Source: a virus. From it: a stretch of 43,557 bases of DNA. Positions within the stretch are counted from its first letter, which is position 1. Every line of letters starts with the position of its first letter. This document shows, one piece after another, positions 16,840 to 23,521 of the stretch. The position numbers and the translations under genes are program-made. The notes below the pieces were generated by a model. It was not told the origin of the DNA. It saw only the letters and a list, made by a program, of their open reading frames with translations, and did no database searches. The DNA is taken from positions 1 through 43,557 of the IMG/VR virus record IMGVR_UViG_3300013104_000035. The stretch is one strand, 5' to 3'.

Positions 16840-17419
16840 CCTGAAGGCCCTCACCGGCACGGCGCTGCACGACATCATCGAGCGCATCAACCTCGGCCAG
16901 GACCCGGGCTTCATCCCCCCGGAGCACGAGGCTGACATCGCGGCCTACAAGGAAGCGGTGGCGCTGGCCAAGATCGTGGTGGTCGCAGCCGAGACGTTCG
17001 TCGTCAACGACACGTTCGGCGCGGCCGGCACGTTCGACATCCTCGGGCTGCACTGGGACGAGGCGCGTCAGCGCTGGGTCCTGAAGATCATGGATATCAA
17101 GACCGGCCGCATCGACTACGGCCTGAGCAAGATCGGGATGCAGCTGGGCGGCTACGCCAACAGCCAGGCGTACGACGCCGAGACGGGGGACCGCTCCCCC
17201 ATCCAGTGGACGATGGAGGACGGCACGGTCCTCGACGTGGACCTCGATGAGGCCCTCATCATCCACCTGCCGGCAGGGCAGGGAGCCTGCACCGTGGTGC
17301 CCGTGGACATCCGTGGGTGCTACGACGGCCTGGTGCTGGCGCAGCAGGTCCGCAAGTGGCGCTCTCGGAAGTTCCAGCAGGAGCCTCTCGTGAGCGTCGA
17401 CATGTCCTCAGCCGCTTGA
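16427..17419 (+). CDS. RecB/Cas4-like PD-(D/E)XK nuclease with zinc ribbon
   Basis: A 330-residue protein from TTG 16427, supported by AAGGAGGG (16411-16418) eight bases upstream. Residues 38-62 hold two CxxC pairs in a DnaJ-type ribbon (CDHCETTG and CPKCKGAG). The nuclease core follows: GTALHD (144-149), GTFD with D204, DIK (D223, K225) and a QLGGY helix. This is the RecB/Cas4 exonuclease pattern, used for DNA end processing in recombination and replication. It overlaps the upstream frame by 413 bases. Two promoters follow directly. Confidence 0.8.
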   Translation: MEIVDISPHGRKHKSSESSSTGPVERDGNGRPKVIVPCDHCETTGKVPSQKVEGRLNQCPKCKGAGRKLKAYSRMTTFIDCLEDKSNLTQWKQRNVVLGLSRSPSLLEAFSALQEPHSTDRSQANALVQRAEEAAGSDLKALTGTALHDIIERINLGQDPGFIPPEHEADIAAYKEAVALAKIVVVAAETFVVNDTFGAAGTFDILGLHWDEARQRWVLKIMDIKTGRIDYGLSKIGMQLGGYANSQAYDAETGDRSPIQWTMEDGTVLDVDLDEALIIHLPAGQGACTVVPVDIRGCYDGLVLAQQVRKWRSRKFQQEPLVSVDMSSAA

Positions 17420-17420
17420 T

Positions 17421-17449
17421 TTGTGTTCAAGTGTGACATGAGGTAGAGT
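17421..17449 (+). promoter_or_regulatory. Rightward promoter 1 with operator in spacer
   Basis: TTGTGT (17421-17426), a 17-base spacer and TAGAGT (17444-17449). The spacer contains CAAGTGTG (17428-17435) directly after the -35 box, so a bound repressor would block polymerase. The following 16-base stretch has a GGCCGG/CCGGCC hairpin with a GTGA loop (17462-17477). Confidence 0.7.
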
Positions 17450-17461
17450 GAGATGTGAAGG

Positions 17462-17477
17462 GGCCGGGTGACCGGCC
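17462..17477 (+). other. GNRA-loop hairpin between tandem promoters
   Basis: GGCCGG (17462-17467) and CCGGCC (17472-17477) form a perfect six-pair stem closed by GTGA, a GNRA tetraloop. It would be near the 5' end of the promoter 1 transcript. It may stabilise that leader or act as a weak terminator; no T tract follows. Confidence 0.5.
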
Positions 17478-17516
17478 ACTCCGAGATCACCGTCTAGCGA
17501 CCTCGACCGCTTCGGT

Positions 17517-17545
17517 TTGTGTTCAAGTGTGAGGTGTGTTAGTGT
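17517..17545 (+). promoter_or_regulatory. Rightward promoter 2 with operator in spacer
   Basis: TTGTGT (17517-17522), a 17-base spacer and TAGTGT (17540-17545). CAAGTGTG occupies 17524-17531, exactly as in promoter 1, and the two share a 17-base identical stretch starting TTTGTGTTCAAG. It lies about 50 bases before the start at 17598. Confidence 0.7.
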
Positions 17546-17597
17546 GAGTCTTGGAGGGCAGGGAAACCTGGCCCCTCCCCGAGAGAGAGGAGTGAGC

Positions 17598-17933
17598 ATG
17601 AGCACTGCAACCGAGGATCACCCCGAGCAGGACAGCACGTTGGTCGAGGAGCCGGTGGCTCCGACCGAGACCAAGGCCGACGCCAAGGCCAAGCTGATCC
17701 CCTGGCCCGGCCAGCCTGAGATCGCCACGCCGCTGGGCGTGCTCCAGGGGCGGTTCGACGTGGTGGACTTCCTGATCCGCAAGGAGATGGACGACATCGC
17801 CAGCCACCAGCGGATCATCCAGCGCAGCAAGGACCGGCTGTACGAGCTCGGCCGCGAGAGGGCGGCCCTGAAGCGGGCGGCAGCGGCACTGAGCGACGAG
17901 GCCGACATCAACGACGAGAGGGCCACCGCGTGA
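17598..17933 (+). CDS. Hypothetical protein, coiled-coil
   Basis: A 111-residue protein from ATG 17598, with GAGAGGAG just upstream; GTG 17592 in the same frame is an alternative. The N-terminus is acidic and disordered. Residues 50-100 form a helix rich in charged residues (EMDDIASHQRIIQRSKDRLYELGRERAALKRAAAAL), which looks like a coiled coil. No family recognised. It is the first gene after two repressible promoters and overlaps the next gene by four bases, so it probably belongs to the replication operon. Confidence 0.75.
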   Translation: MSTATEDHPEQDSTLVEEPVAPTETKADAKAKLIPWPGQPEIATPLGVLQGRFDVVDFLIRKEMDDIASHQRIIQRSKDRLYELGRERAALKRAAAALSDEADINDERATA

Positions 17934-18439
17934 GCGACGAACTGACCACCAGCCTGACGCTGAAGTACCCCGAGGCCAAGCGCTACGAGGGCGCCCCGTG
18001 GATCGTGTTCAAGGGCAGCGTCGGCCAGATCAAGGATCAGGTGGTCGCCTACTTCGGCTACGACCAGAACCAGATCGCCGGCATGACCATGCACGAGATC
18101 ACGCTGCTGGCCAACCAGAGCATCCGACAGGCCGGGGCGCTGGCGATCAACCTCGGCGCGACCCCGATCTCGCAGGAGAACGACTGGGGCAACCCGAAGG
18201 GTGACGCGGACGCCAAGGGCGCACCGGGCGGCAACGTCTGGGATCAGGTGAACGGCGGCAGCAACGGGGGCGGCGAACCGTCCAACCCGCACGCCGGCCT
18301 GATCGGACTCCTCAACGAGGCCGCGTCCATCGAGGAGCTGAAGCGCCTCTGGGTCACGAACAAGCCGGCCTTCGAGGACAAGGCAGTCGCGGATGCGTAC
18401 AGCGCCCGGGGCAAGGCCCTGAAGGCCGCAGCCGCCTGA
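17930..18439 (+). CDS. Hypothetical protein of the replication operon
   Basis: A 169-residue protein from GTG 17930, overlapping the previous stop (GTGA). Residues 1-75 form a compact domain (APWIVFKGSVGQIKDQVVAYFG). Then comes a Gly/Asn/Asp-rich linker (VNGGSNGGGEPSNPHAG), and the C-terminal 50 residues are a helical domain (LLNEAASIEELKRLW). Two domains joined by such a linker are common in DNA-handling phage proteins, but I recognise no family. Context between a nuclease and a helicase suggests a replication or recombination accessory. Confidence 0.75.
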   Translation: MSDELTTSLTLKYPEAKRYEGAPWIVFKGSVGQIKDQVVAYFGYDQNQIAGMTMHEITLLANQSIRQAGALAINLGATPISQENDWGNPKGDADAKGAPGGNVWDQVNGGSNGGGEPSNPHAGLIGLLNEAASIEELKRLWVTNKPAFEDKAVADAYSARGKALKAAAA

Positions 18440-18501
18440 CGTAGCACCACCCAGCAACACCAGCACGACCCCCACACAACTGAACAGAGGAGACACACCA
18501 C

Positions 18502-18924
18502 ATGCAGTTCGCTGACATCGCCACCGGAGCCGGCTCGTTCTTCAAGACGGCCGACAACCTCGACGCCGTGGCCATCCTGGTCGACGTGAAGCGCCTGGAG
18601 CCCCAGCGCCCCGGCAAGTTCGGCCCGAAGGACGCCATCCACGGCGACATCCACATCTTCAAGGACGCGGCCTCGCTCGACGCCGGCACGCCCGAGGTGC
18701 TCCAGGGCGCGATCATCAACCAGGCCCCGCTCGTCCGTGACCTCGCGGACATCGTTGGTCAGGCCACCGTCGTCAAGCTGGAGATGACCCACTTCAAGAA
18801 CGTCGGCAAGGACGTGGCCGTCTTCCGCACGGTCGACCCCCTGACCAAGGGCAAGGTCGTGGAGTACGCCAAGGCCCTCCAGGAGAAGGTCGCCGCCGAG
18901 ATGGACGACGCCCCCGACTTCTGA
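18502..18924 (+). CDS. Hypothetical protein, possible ssDNA-binding fold
   Basis: A 140-residue protein from ATG 18502, with AGAGGAG upstream. It is strand-rich (AVAILVDVKRLE, then AIHGDIHIFKD, TVVKLEMTHFKNVG and VAVFRTVDP) and ends in an acidic tail (EKVAAEMDDAPDF). A beta barrel plus acidic C-terminal tail before a DnaB-like helicase is how phage single-strand-binding proteins look, but I see no decisive motif. The function is an inference from shape and position. Confidence 0.75.
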   Translation: MQFADIATGAGSFFKTADNLDAVAILVDVKRLEPQRPGKFGPKDAIHGDIHIFKDAASLDAGTPEVLQGAIINQAPLVRDLADIVGQATVVKLEMTHFKNVGKDVAVFRTVDPLTKGKVVEYAKALQEKVAAEMDDAPDF

Positions 18925-18941
18925 TCGGGCCAGCCATTCAA

Positions 18942-18975
18942 GGGGAGCGGGTGTGTAAGTGTGTGCCCGCTCCCC
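18942..18975 (+). terminator. Hairpin with operator variant in its loop
   Basis: GGGGAGCGGG (18942-18951) pairs perfectly with CCCGCTCCCC (18966-18975) around a 14-base loop that contains TAAGTGTG (18956-18963). It lies between the SSB-position gene and the helicase gene, without a T tract. It may attenuate transcription, alone or with repressor bound. Confidence 0.6.
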
Positions 18976-18997
18976 CGGTAGATCGGAAGGAGGCTGA

Positions 18998-19816
18998 GTG
19001 CTCAGTCCAGGACGAGCCCTGAAGCTCAATGCAGACTCGGGGCGTGAGCTGCCTCGGGTCCCGGCGCTGGCGGCTCTCTACAACATCGGGGTGAAGCCCC
19101 GACACGGCGAGGTCATCATGGTGGCCGGCAGGTCCGGCACCCAGAAGTCCGGCTTCGCCCTGTGGTGGACGGCCCAGATGGGCCTGCCCACGCTCTACTT
19201 CTCGGGTGACATGAGCGCCTTCACGGCGTCGTCGCGCATCGCCTCCATGCAGATGGGGATGAGCACCGAGGTGGTCGAGCGCCTGCTCGCGGACCACGGT
19301 GACGCGGCCGAGGAGATCATCCGCCAGGCCGACATGGTGAACATCCAGTTCGCCTTCGGGAAGATCGCGTGGGCCAGCGTGGACGCCGACATCGAGGCGT
19401 ACATCGAGCTCCACAACCGCTACCCCGAGGTCATGGTGTTCGACAACCTCATGGACATCGAGGACGCGGCCTCGGACTACACCGAGCAGATGGAAGTGAT
19501 GAACTCCCTGACCGACCTGGCGCGAGCCACGGGGGCCACGGTGATCGTCCTCCACCATGCGAGCGACAAGTCGTGGGAGGCCAAGTCCGACCCGTGGTCG
19601 CCGCCGAGCCGTGACCAGGTGAAGGGCGGGCTCAGCGAGAAGCCAGAGCTCTCGCTCTCCGTCGCCCTCAACCCGCAGAGCCACGAGTACCGAGTCGCCT
19701 GCATCAAGCAGCGCATGGGTCCCTGCGACCCGACAGCGCAGAGCTACGCCCGCATCCGGGCGATCCCCGATAAGACCCAGTTCGCCCAGTGGGGCGAGCC
19801 GCTGGGCACCATCTGA
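18998..19816 (+). CDS. DnaB-like replicative helicase / RecA-fold ATPase
   Basis: A 272-residue protein from GTG 18998, with AAGGAGG four bases upstream. It has Walker A GRSGTQKS (44-51), the YFSGDMS segment after strand 2, Walker B VMVFDN (145-150) and VIVLHHAS (182-189, polar strand). These match the C-terminal ATPase domain of DnaB. The N-terminal primase-interacting domain of DnaB is missing, so it is shorter than the bacterial enzyme. It should unwind DNA at the phage fork, or load and remodel DNA as a RecA-like ATPase. It leads the gene run that includes the primase pieces. Confidence 0.8.
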   Translation: MLSPGRALKLNADSGRELPRVPALAALYNIGVKPRHGEVIMVAGRSGTQKSGFALWWTAQMGLPTLYFSGDMSAFTASSRIASMQMGMSTEVVERLLADHGDAAEEIIRQADMVNIQFAFGKIAWASVDADIEAYIELHNRYPEVMVFDNLMDIEDAASDYTEQMEVMNSLTDLARATGATVIVLHHASDKSWEAKSDPWSPPSRDQVKGGLSEKPELSLSVALNPQSHEYRVACIKQRMGPCDPTAQSYARIRAIPDKTQFAQWGEPLGTI

Positions 19817-19827
19817 GAGGAGTCCCT

Positions 19828-20004
19828 GTGAGTAGGGAGAAGGTCAAGGTCGAGGGCTACGACGCGAGCGTCGCCGCCTACGGCCTCACCATCGACGTGG
19901 AGGTCGGTGACAGCCCGGTGCTGGAGCTCTACCCCGACGAGTCCAAGGCGTTGCGCAAGGCGCTGAAGCGCGCCGAGCGGAAGATCAGGGAGGCCCGTCG
20001 ATGA
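19828..20004 (+). CDS. Small hypothetical protein
   Basis: A 58-residue protein from GTG 19828, with AGAGGAG upstream at 19816-19822. A strand-rich first half (YGLTIDVEVGDSPVLELYPD) is followed by a basic helix (KALRKALKRAERKIREARR). No family recognised. It overlaps the next ATG by four bases and lies in the replication run, so co-expression with helicase and nuclease is likely. A nucleic-acid contact through the basic helix is possible. Confidence 0.65.
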   Translation: MSREKVKVEGYDASVAAYGLTIDVEVGDSPVLELYPDESKALRKALKRAERKIREARR

Positions 20005-20213
20005 GCGACGCGACTTCCGAGACGACCGTGCCCGACCTGCCCGTCAGGAAGGCGATCAAGGTCGGCGGCACGCTGTTCGTTACCGACCAGTGGGACTCCG
20101 TGTCCCTCAACGTGTTCGGCTCCTACGCCGACCTGTCGCCGGCCATGGCCCGCGAGGTGGGTCTGGCCCTGCTCGACGCAGCCGACCGCGTGCAGGCCGG
20201 TGGTGGCGCATGA
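20001..20213 (+). CDS. Small hypothetical protein
   Basis: A 70-residue protein from ATG 20001 (ATGA overlap with the previous stop). It contains short strands (AIKVGGTLFVTDQ, then SVSLNVFGS) and one helix (SPAMAREVGLALLDAADRV). No family recognised. The preceding small protein has a similar strand-then-helix plan, so the two may be distant relatives or partners. Its stop is shared with the start of the nuclease gene. Confidence 0.65.
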   Translation: MSDATSETTVPDLPVRKAIKVGGTLFVTDQWDSVSLNVFGSYADLSPAMAREVGLALLDAADRVQAGGGA

Positions 20214-20593
20214 GCGAGGTCGCCAAGCGCAACGCCCGCAACCGCGGCGCCGGCAAGCGCTGGGAGAAGGAGATCGAGGACGGTGGCCGTGCCTCTGGCA
20301 TCGACACCGACCGCACTCGGGACACCGGCACGAAGGATCAGGGCGACCTGGTGATGCGGCCGGGCGGCGGCAAGTTCGTCGTCATCGAGGCCAAGAACGC
20401 CAAGCTGGAGCCGGGGCCGTTTGTGGAGGAGGCGCTCATCGAGGCGGCTCACTTCGCGGAGCTCCGGGGCCTCGACCCGGCGAACGTCCACCCTGTGGTG
20501 TTCGTCAAGCGCCGGGGCAAGGGCTTCCTCGACAGCTTCGCACTGACGACGACGCGGGAGTACCTGCGGCTCGTGAAGGGCGAGGCGTCGTGA
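20210..20593 (+). CDS. Holliday-junction-resolvase-like nuclease (PD-(D/E)XK)
   Basis: A 127-residue protein; ATG 20210 overlaps the previous stop. It opens with the basic motif RNRGAGKRWEKEIE (E19/E21), then DQGDLV (D46) and VVIEAK (E60, K62), the E..GD..ExK pattern of small Hjc-like resolvases and VRR-NUC-type nucleases. These cut branched DNA formed during recombination and replication. The length is normal for the family. Direct cleavage specificity cannot be told. It lies between small unknowns and the primase genes. Confidence 0.75.
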   Translation: MSEVAKRNARNRGAGKRWEKEIEDGGRASGIDTDRTRDTGTKDQGDLVMRPGGGKFVVIEAKNAKLEPGPFVEEALIEAAHFAELRGLDPANVHPVVFVKRRGKGFLDSFALTTTREYLRLVKGEAS

Positions 20594-20745
20594 GGGAGGT
20601 CATCGGCCTGCTCGACGGGCTCTACGACTCGGGCATCGGCGGCGTCATGGTCGAGACCATTCGCAACGTCGAGGGCGTCGACAACGTGCTGGAGCTGATC
20701 CCGGGCGACCTGGCGATGCTCCGCGAGGAGGGCTTCCTGCGGTGA
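20590..20745 (+). CDS. Very small acidic protein
   Basis: A 51-residue protein from GTG 20590, overlapping the nuclease stop by four bases and the primase gene start by four. It is mainly helical (VIGLLDGLYDSGIGGVMVET and a LRE EGFLR end) and net acidic. The tight overlap on both sides supports real translation. I recognise no family. It may be a partner for one of the adjacent enzymes. Confidence 0.6.
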   Translation: MREVIGLLDGLYDSGIGGVMVETIRNVEGVDNVLELIPGDLAMLREEGFLR

Positions 20746-21116
20746 GCGACGAGGGGAAGCCGGACCTGCAAGCAGTCCTGGAGCACTACGGGGTCTCGGG
20801 GCGCGCCCGCATGATCGCGTGCCCGCTTCATGGGGACCGGACCCCCTCGTGCTCAGTGAACTACGACAAGGGCGTGTGGAAGTGCCACTCATGTGGCGAG
20901 GGCGGCGACGCCTACACGCTGATCCAGAAGATGGAAGGAGTGGACTTTGGAGGAGCCAAGGACTTTGCAGCCTCTCACGGCCTCGCAGATGGAGGAGCTG
21001 GAGGCGGCGGTGTCGTCGTACGAGGCAGCGCTTACGGTCGACGCCGCGAGGTACCTCGTCGGAAGGGGTCTCGGCCAGCAGGAGGTGGCTACCAGCCGTC
21101 TTGGCGTCGTGGCTGA
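20742..21116 (+). CDS. DNA primase zinc-binding subunit (CHC2-type)
   Basis: A 124-residue protein from GTG 20742. Residues 23-55 are a CHC2 zinc finger: C27 and H30 (ACPLHGDRTPS), then C48 and C51 (KCHSCGEGGDAYTLI). This is the DNA-recognition module of bacterial primases. After about residue 85 the frame becomes Gly/Arg-rich and overlaps the TOPRIM gene by 170 bases, so the tail may carry little function. Primase activity would need the TOPRIM protein encoded next. Confidence 0.8.
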   Translation: MSDEGKPDLQAVLEHYGVSGRARMIACPLHGDRTPSCSVNYDKGVWKCHSCGEGGDAYTLIQKMEGVDFGGAKDFAASHGLADGGAGGGGVVVRGSAYGRRREVPRRKGSRPAGGGYQPSWRRG

Positions 21117-21615
21117 CCCGTTCCCCGGGCACCAGCACTACCGAGGGATGCTCGCCATCCCCTACCTCGACCGCGAGGGCAAGCCGCTCGCACTCCGCTT
21201 CCGTTGTCTGGAGCAGCACGAGCACCGCTCGTACTTCCACGGCAAGTACAACTCGATGAAGGACGAGCCGACCCGGATGTACGGCATCCCGGCCCTGTTC
21301 GGCGCCAACGAGGAGATCCACGTCTGCGAGGGCGAGCTCGACTCGCTCATCCTCAACAAGGTCGGCCTGCCGGCCGTCGCCATCGCGGGAGCCAACAACT
21401 TCCAGTGGCGCCACCAGAAGATGCTGGCCGGCTTCAGCCGCATCTACATCTGGGGCGACCCGGACGACGCCGGCCTGGAGTTCAACGCCAAGCTCACGAA
21501 GCGCATGAAGCGCGCCAAGTCCGTGCGGCTGACGCAGGGCGACGTGACCGACACCTACACGGCGGGTGGCATCGAGGCCATCTACGCCCTGATCGACCGG
21601 GAGCCGCCGCGATGA
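20947..21615 (+). CDS. DNA primase TOPRIM subunit
   Basis: A 222-residue protein from TTG 20947, supported by GGAAGGAG (20933-20940). It has a primase-core segment (YRGMLAIPYLDREGKPLALRFR) and then a TOPRIM domain: CEGELD (E128, E130, D132) and WGDPDDAG (D171, D173, D174), which bind catalytic metals. It makes RNA primers with the zinc subunit. The single bacterial DnaG is split here into two overlapping genes. The protein lacks a C-terminal helicase-binding domain. Confidence 0.8.
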   Translation: MEEPRTLQPLTASQMEELEAAVSSYEAALTVDAARYLVGRGLGQQEVATSRLGVVADPFPGHQHYRGMLAIPYLDREGKPLALRFRCLEQHEHRSYFHGKYNSMKDEPTRMYGIPALFGANEEIHVCEGELDSLILNKVGLPAVAIAGANNFQWRHQKMLAGFSRIYIWGDPDDAGLEFNAKLTKRMKRAKSVRLTQGDVTDTYTAGGIEAIYALIDREPPR

Positions 21616-21821
21616 AGGCGACCCGCGGCCCCTGGATGCTCTACCACTCCCGCCCCCGGACTGTGGAGGCGTACGAGGGCCGCGACGAGCGAGGCAACGA
21701 CCACATGGTGGTTCGCCACCCGGACGGGACCATCGAGGCCCTCCCCCGGGACATCTTCAACGCCCGCTTCGCCCCTGTTGGTGCGTGGGCAAGTGTGACA
21801 CGACGAGAGGAGAACGCATGA
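21612..21821 (+). CDS. Small hypothetical protein
   Basis: A 69-residue protein from ATG 21612 (ATGA overlap). The sequence has short strands (GPWMLYHSRPRTVEAYEG, then HMVVRHPDGTIEALPR) and ends with SVTRREENA. No family recognised. The 3' end of this gene contains an exact operator copy (21790-21797) and also carries the ribosome site of the next gene (AGAGGAG), which starts inside its stop codon. Confidence 0.6.
   Translation: MKATRGPWMLYHSRPRTVEAYEGRDERGNDHMVVRHPDGTIEALPRDIFNARFAPVGAWASVTRREENA
21790..21797 (+). promoter_or_regulatory. CAAGTGTG site within a gene (stoperator-like)
   Basis: The sequence GTGGGCAAGTGTGACA spans this site, matching the fullest form of the element and pointing with transcription. 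It is inside the coding end of the 69-residue gene and has no promoter boxes around it. This is how stoperators that block elongation are placed. Confidence 0.5.
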
Positions 21822-22258
21822 CTGACGAGAACGTGGTCCAGAAGGTGACCGAGGTCAACGAGGGCGAGGCCAAGCGACGACGCGGCCCCAACAAGCCCAA
21901 GGAGATCACCCCGACCCAGGCCGTCTTGCTGGAGGTCGAGGCCGAGCGCCAGGCGCAGGACAAGCGCTGGGGCGAGCAGAACCACCCGCAGCAGGGCGGC
22001 AACGCCCCGGCCAAGGGCATCGCCCACTACGCCGAGCTGGCCGACCAGTGGAAGCGCTTCAACGACGCCCGCGTGAAGGCCGGCACCCTCGGCTTCGACT
22101 CGATCCTCCTGGAGGAGGTCTACGAGGCCCTCGGTGAGGAGAGCCCCGGGCTGCGCCGCGAGGAACTGCTCCAGGTCGCCGCTGTCGCCGTCTGTGCCGT
22201 CGAGGCGCTGGACCGCAACGGCTCGGGCGAGCCGGCACCAGCAGCGGCAGCCGCGTGA
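21818..22258 (+). CDS. MazG-like nucleotide pyrophosphohydrolase family protein
   Basis: A 146-residue protein; ATG 21818 has AGAGGAG upstream, while the in-frame GTG 21785 lies in the operator. The N-terminus is basic (KRRRGPNKPKE). The core carries ERQAQDKRWGEQNHP, then a helix with ILLEEVYEALGEE and LRREELLQVAAVAVCAVEALD. This is the pattern of phage all-alpha NTP pyrophosphatase-like (MazG-related) proteins, whose paired E residues bind metal. It may cleanse or balance nucleotide pools. Catalytic activity is likely but not proven by sequence. Confidence 0.65.
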   Translation: MTDENVVQKVTEVNEGEAKRRRGPNKPKEITPTQAVLLEVEAERQAQDKRWGEQNHPQQGGNAPAKGIAHYAELADQWKRFNDARVKAGTLGFDSILLEEVYEALGEESPGLRREELLQVAAVAVCAVEALDRNGSGEPAPAAAAA

Positions 22259-22431
22259 TGCGCGGCGAGGCAGAGCTCATCGTCCGCGACCTGCTGAACG
22301 CCTACCACAACAAGGGCATCCGGGCCGTGCAGCTCCCTGACGCCAAGCCCGGGGAGACCTTCCTCGGCCATCCGGTGCGCGAGGGCAACCCCGGCATCGT
22401 CATCACCCAGACCAAGGAGGTCACCGCGTGA
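22258..22431 (+). CDS. Small hypothetical protein
   Basis: A 57-residue protein from ATG 22258 (TGATG overlap). It begins with a helix (EAELIVRDLLNAYHNKG), then strands (IRAVQLPD) and ends GIVITQTKEVTA. Its stop overlaps the exonuclease start (GTGA). No family recognised. The overlaps on both sides and a coding-like third-base bias support it as real. Confidence 0.6.
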   Translation: MRGEAELIVRDLLNAYHNKGIRAVQLPDAKPGETFLGHPVREGNPGIVITQTKEVTA

Positions 22432-23192
22432 GCGGACCCAACATTCTCGTGCTCGACGTGGAGACCGCTCCGATCCTCGCTTACACCTGGGGCATCTGGC
22501 AGCAGAACGTCGGCCTCAACCAGATCGTCCGCGACCCGCGGATGCTCTGCTGGGGTGCCAAGTGGCACGGCCACAAGGACATCCACTTCGCCAGTGAGTA
22601 CCACGACGGCCGGGAGGACATGCTCCTCGCGCTCCACGAGCTCATCAACGAGGCGGACTTCATCGTCGGCTGGAACAGCGCCCGGTTCGACCGGCCGTGG
22701 ATCGACGGCGAGTTCGACAAGCTCGGCCTCGGCCCGGCAGCCCCGGCCCGCGACATCGACCTGATGAAGGTGGCCAAGCGGCAGTTCCGCTTGCCCAGCT
22801 ACAAGCTCGACTACGTGGCCCAGAAGCACTATGGCCTGAAGGGCAAGGTCGCCCACCAGGGCTTCACCCTTTGGTCGGATGCCATCGACGGCGACGAGGC
22901 CACCAAGGCCAAGGCGTGGAAGAAGATGAAGTCCTACCAGCTCGGGGACATCCGGGTCACCGACCGCGTGTTCTCCAAGATGAAGCCGTGGATCAGGGTC
23001 CTCCCGAACTTCGTCCTGTGGGGCGAGGATGGCGACCCTGACAAGTGCGCCTGCGGTTCGACCCGCTTCCAGCGCCGTGGCTACAACTACACCAAGGTGT
23101 CGCGCTACCAGCGCTTCCAGTGCCAGGGCTGCGGTGCATGGTTCCAGGGCGGTCGCCGCGAGGCGGGCGTGGACCTGCGGAGGGCCGGCTGA
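22428..23192 (+). CDS. DnaQ-like 3'-5' exonuclease with zinc ribbon
   Basis: A 254-residue protein from GTG 22428. The exonuclease core has LDVETAP (D10, E12), then GWNSARFDRPWI (N83, D88) and YQLGDIRVTD (D174, D179), the DEDD layout of the RNase-H fold. A C-terminal ribbon has CAC (C207, C209) and CQGC (C232, C235), probably binding zinc and DNA. No polymerase domain is attached, so it may act as a free proofreading or processing nuclease alongside the host polymerase. Confidence 0.8.
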   Translation: MSGPNILVLDVETAPILAYTWGIWQQNVGLNQIVRDPRMLCWGAKWHGHKDIHFASEYHDGREDMLLALHELINEADFIVGWNSARFDRPWIDGEFDKLGLGPAAPARDIDLMKVAKRQFRLPSYKLDYVAQKHYGLKGKVAHQGFTLWSDAIDGDEATKAKAWKKMKSYQLGDIRVTDRVFSKMKPWIRVLPNFVLWGEDGDPDKCACGSTRFQRRGYNYTKVSRYQRFQCQGCGAWFQGGRREAGVDLRRAG

Positions 23193-23521
23193 TGGGCCGG
23201 CGCAAGGTGGACGAAGCCACCGAGGCCGACTGGACCTTCCACGAGGACCGTCGCGCCGTCCACTGCGTCGAGTCGGCGGCTCGCCGGGCGGCCCGTGAGT
23301 TCGAAGCCGTCGAGTACACCGACGCGGTGCAGGACGCGCTCCTGTGGCTGGCCGTCCGCCCGGACTTCTACGCCAAGGCGGTTGCCACGGACGACTGGCG
23401 CCAGCTCGGGCAGGACATCTACAGCAATGCCCTCCGCAAGCCCGCGGTGGCCGACAGCAACAAGCGTGCGCTGACCGTCAGCCGCGAGCGACTGGAGGAG
23501 GAGCGAGGTTGGGAAGTCTGA
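23192..23521 (+). CDS. Sigma-factor-like region 2 protein (first half of pair)
   Basis: A 109-residue protein from ATG 23192 (TGATG overlap). Residues 25-80 are helical (VEYTDAVQDALLWLAVRPDFYAKA) and resemble the helices of sigma region 2, but the match is weak. It is followed, overlapping by 13 bases, by a protein with a region 4-type helix-turn-helix. The two may together act as a split sigma factor or a transcription regulator pair. Alternatives include an unrelated DNA-binding protein. Confidence 0.55.
   Translation: MGRRKVDEATEADWTFHEDRRAVHCVESAARRAAREFEAVEYTDAVQDALLWLAVRPDFYAKAVATDDWRQLGQDIYSNALRKPAVADSNKRALTVSRERLEEERGWEV

Noticed and set aside
16427-17419. CRISPR Cas4 gene
   Set aside because: The protein has a Cas4/RecB nuclease core, but no other CRISPR genes are present and the DnaJ-type ribbon and context fit phage recombination.
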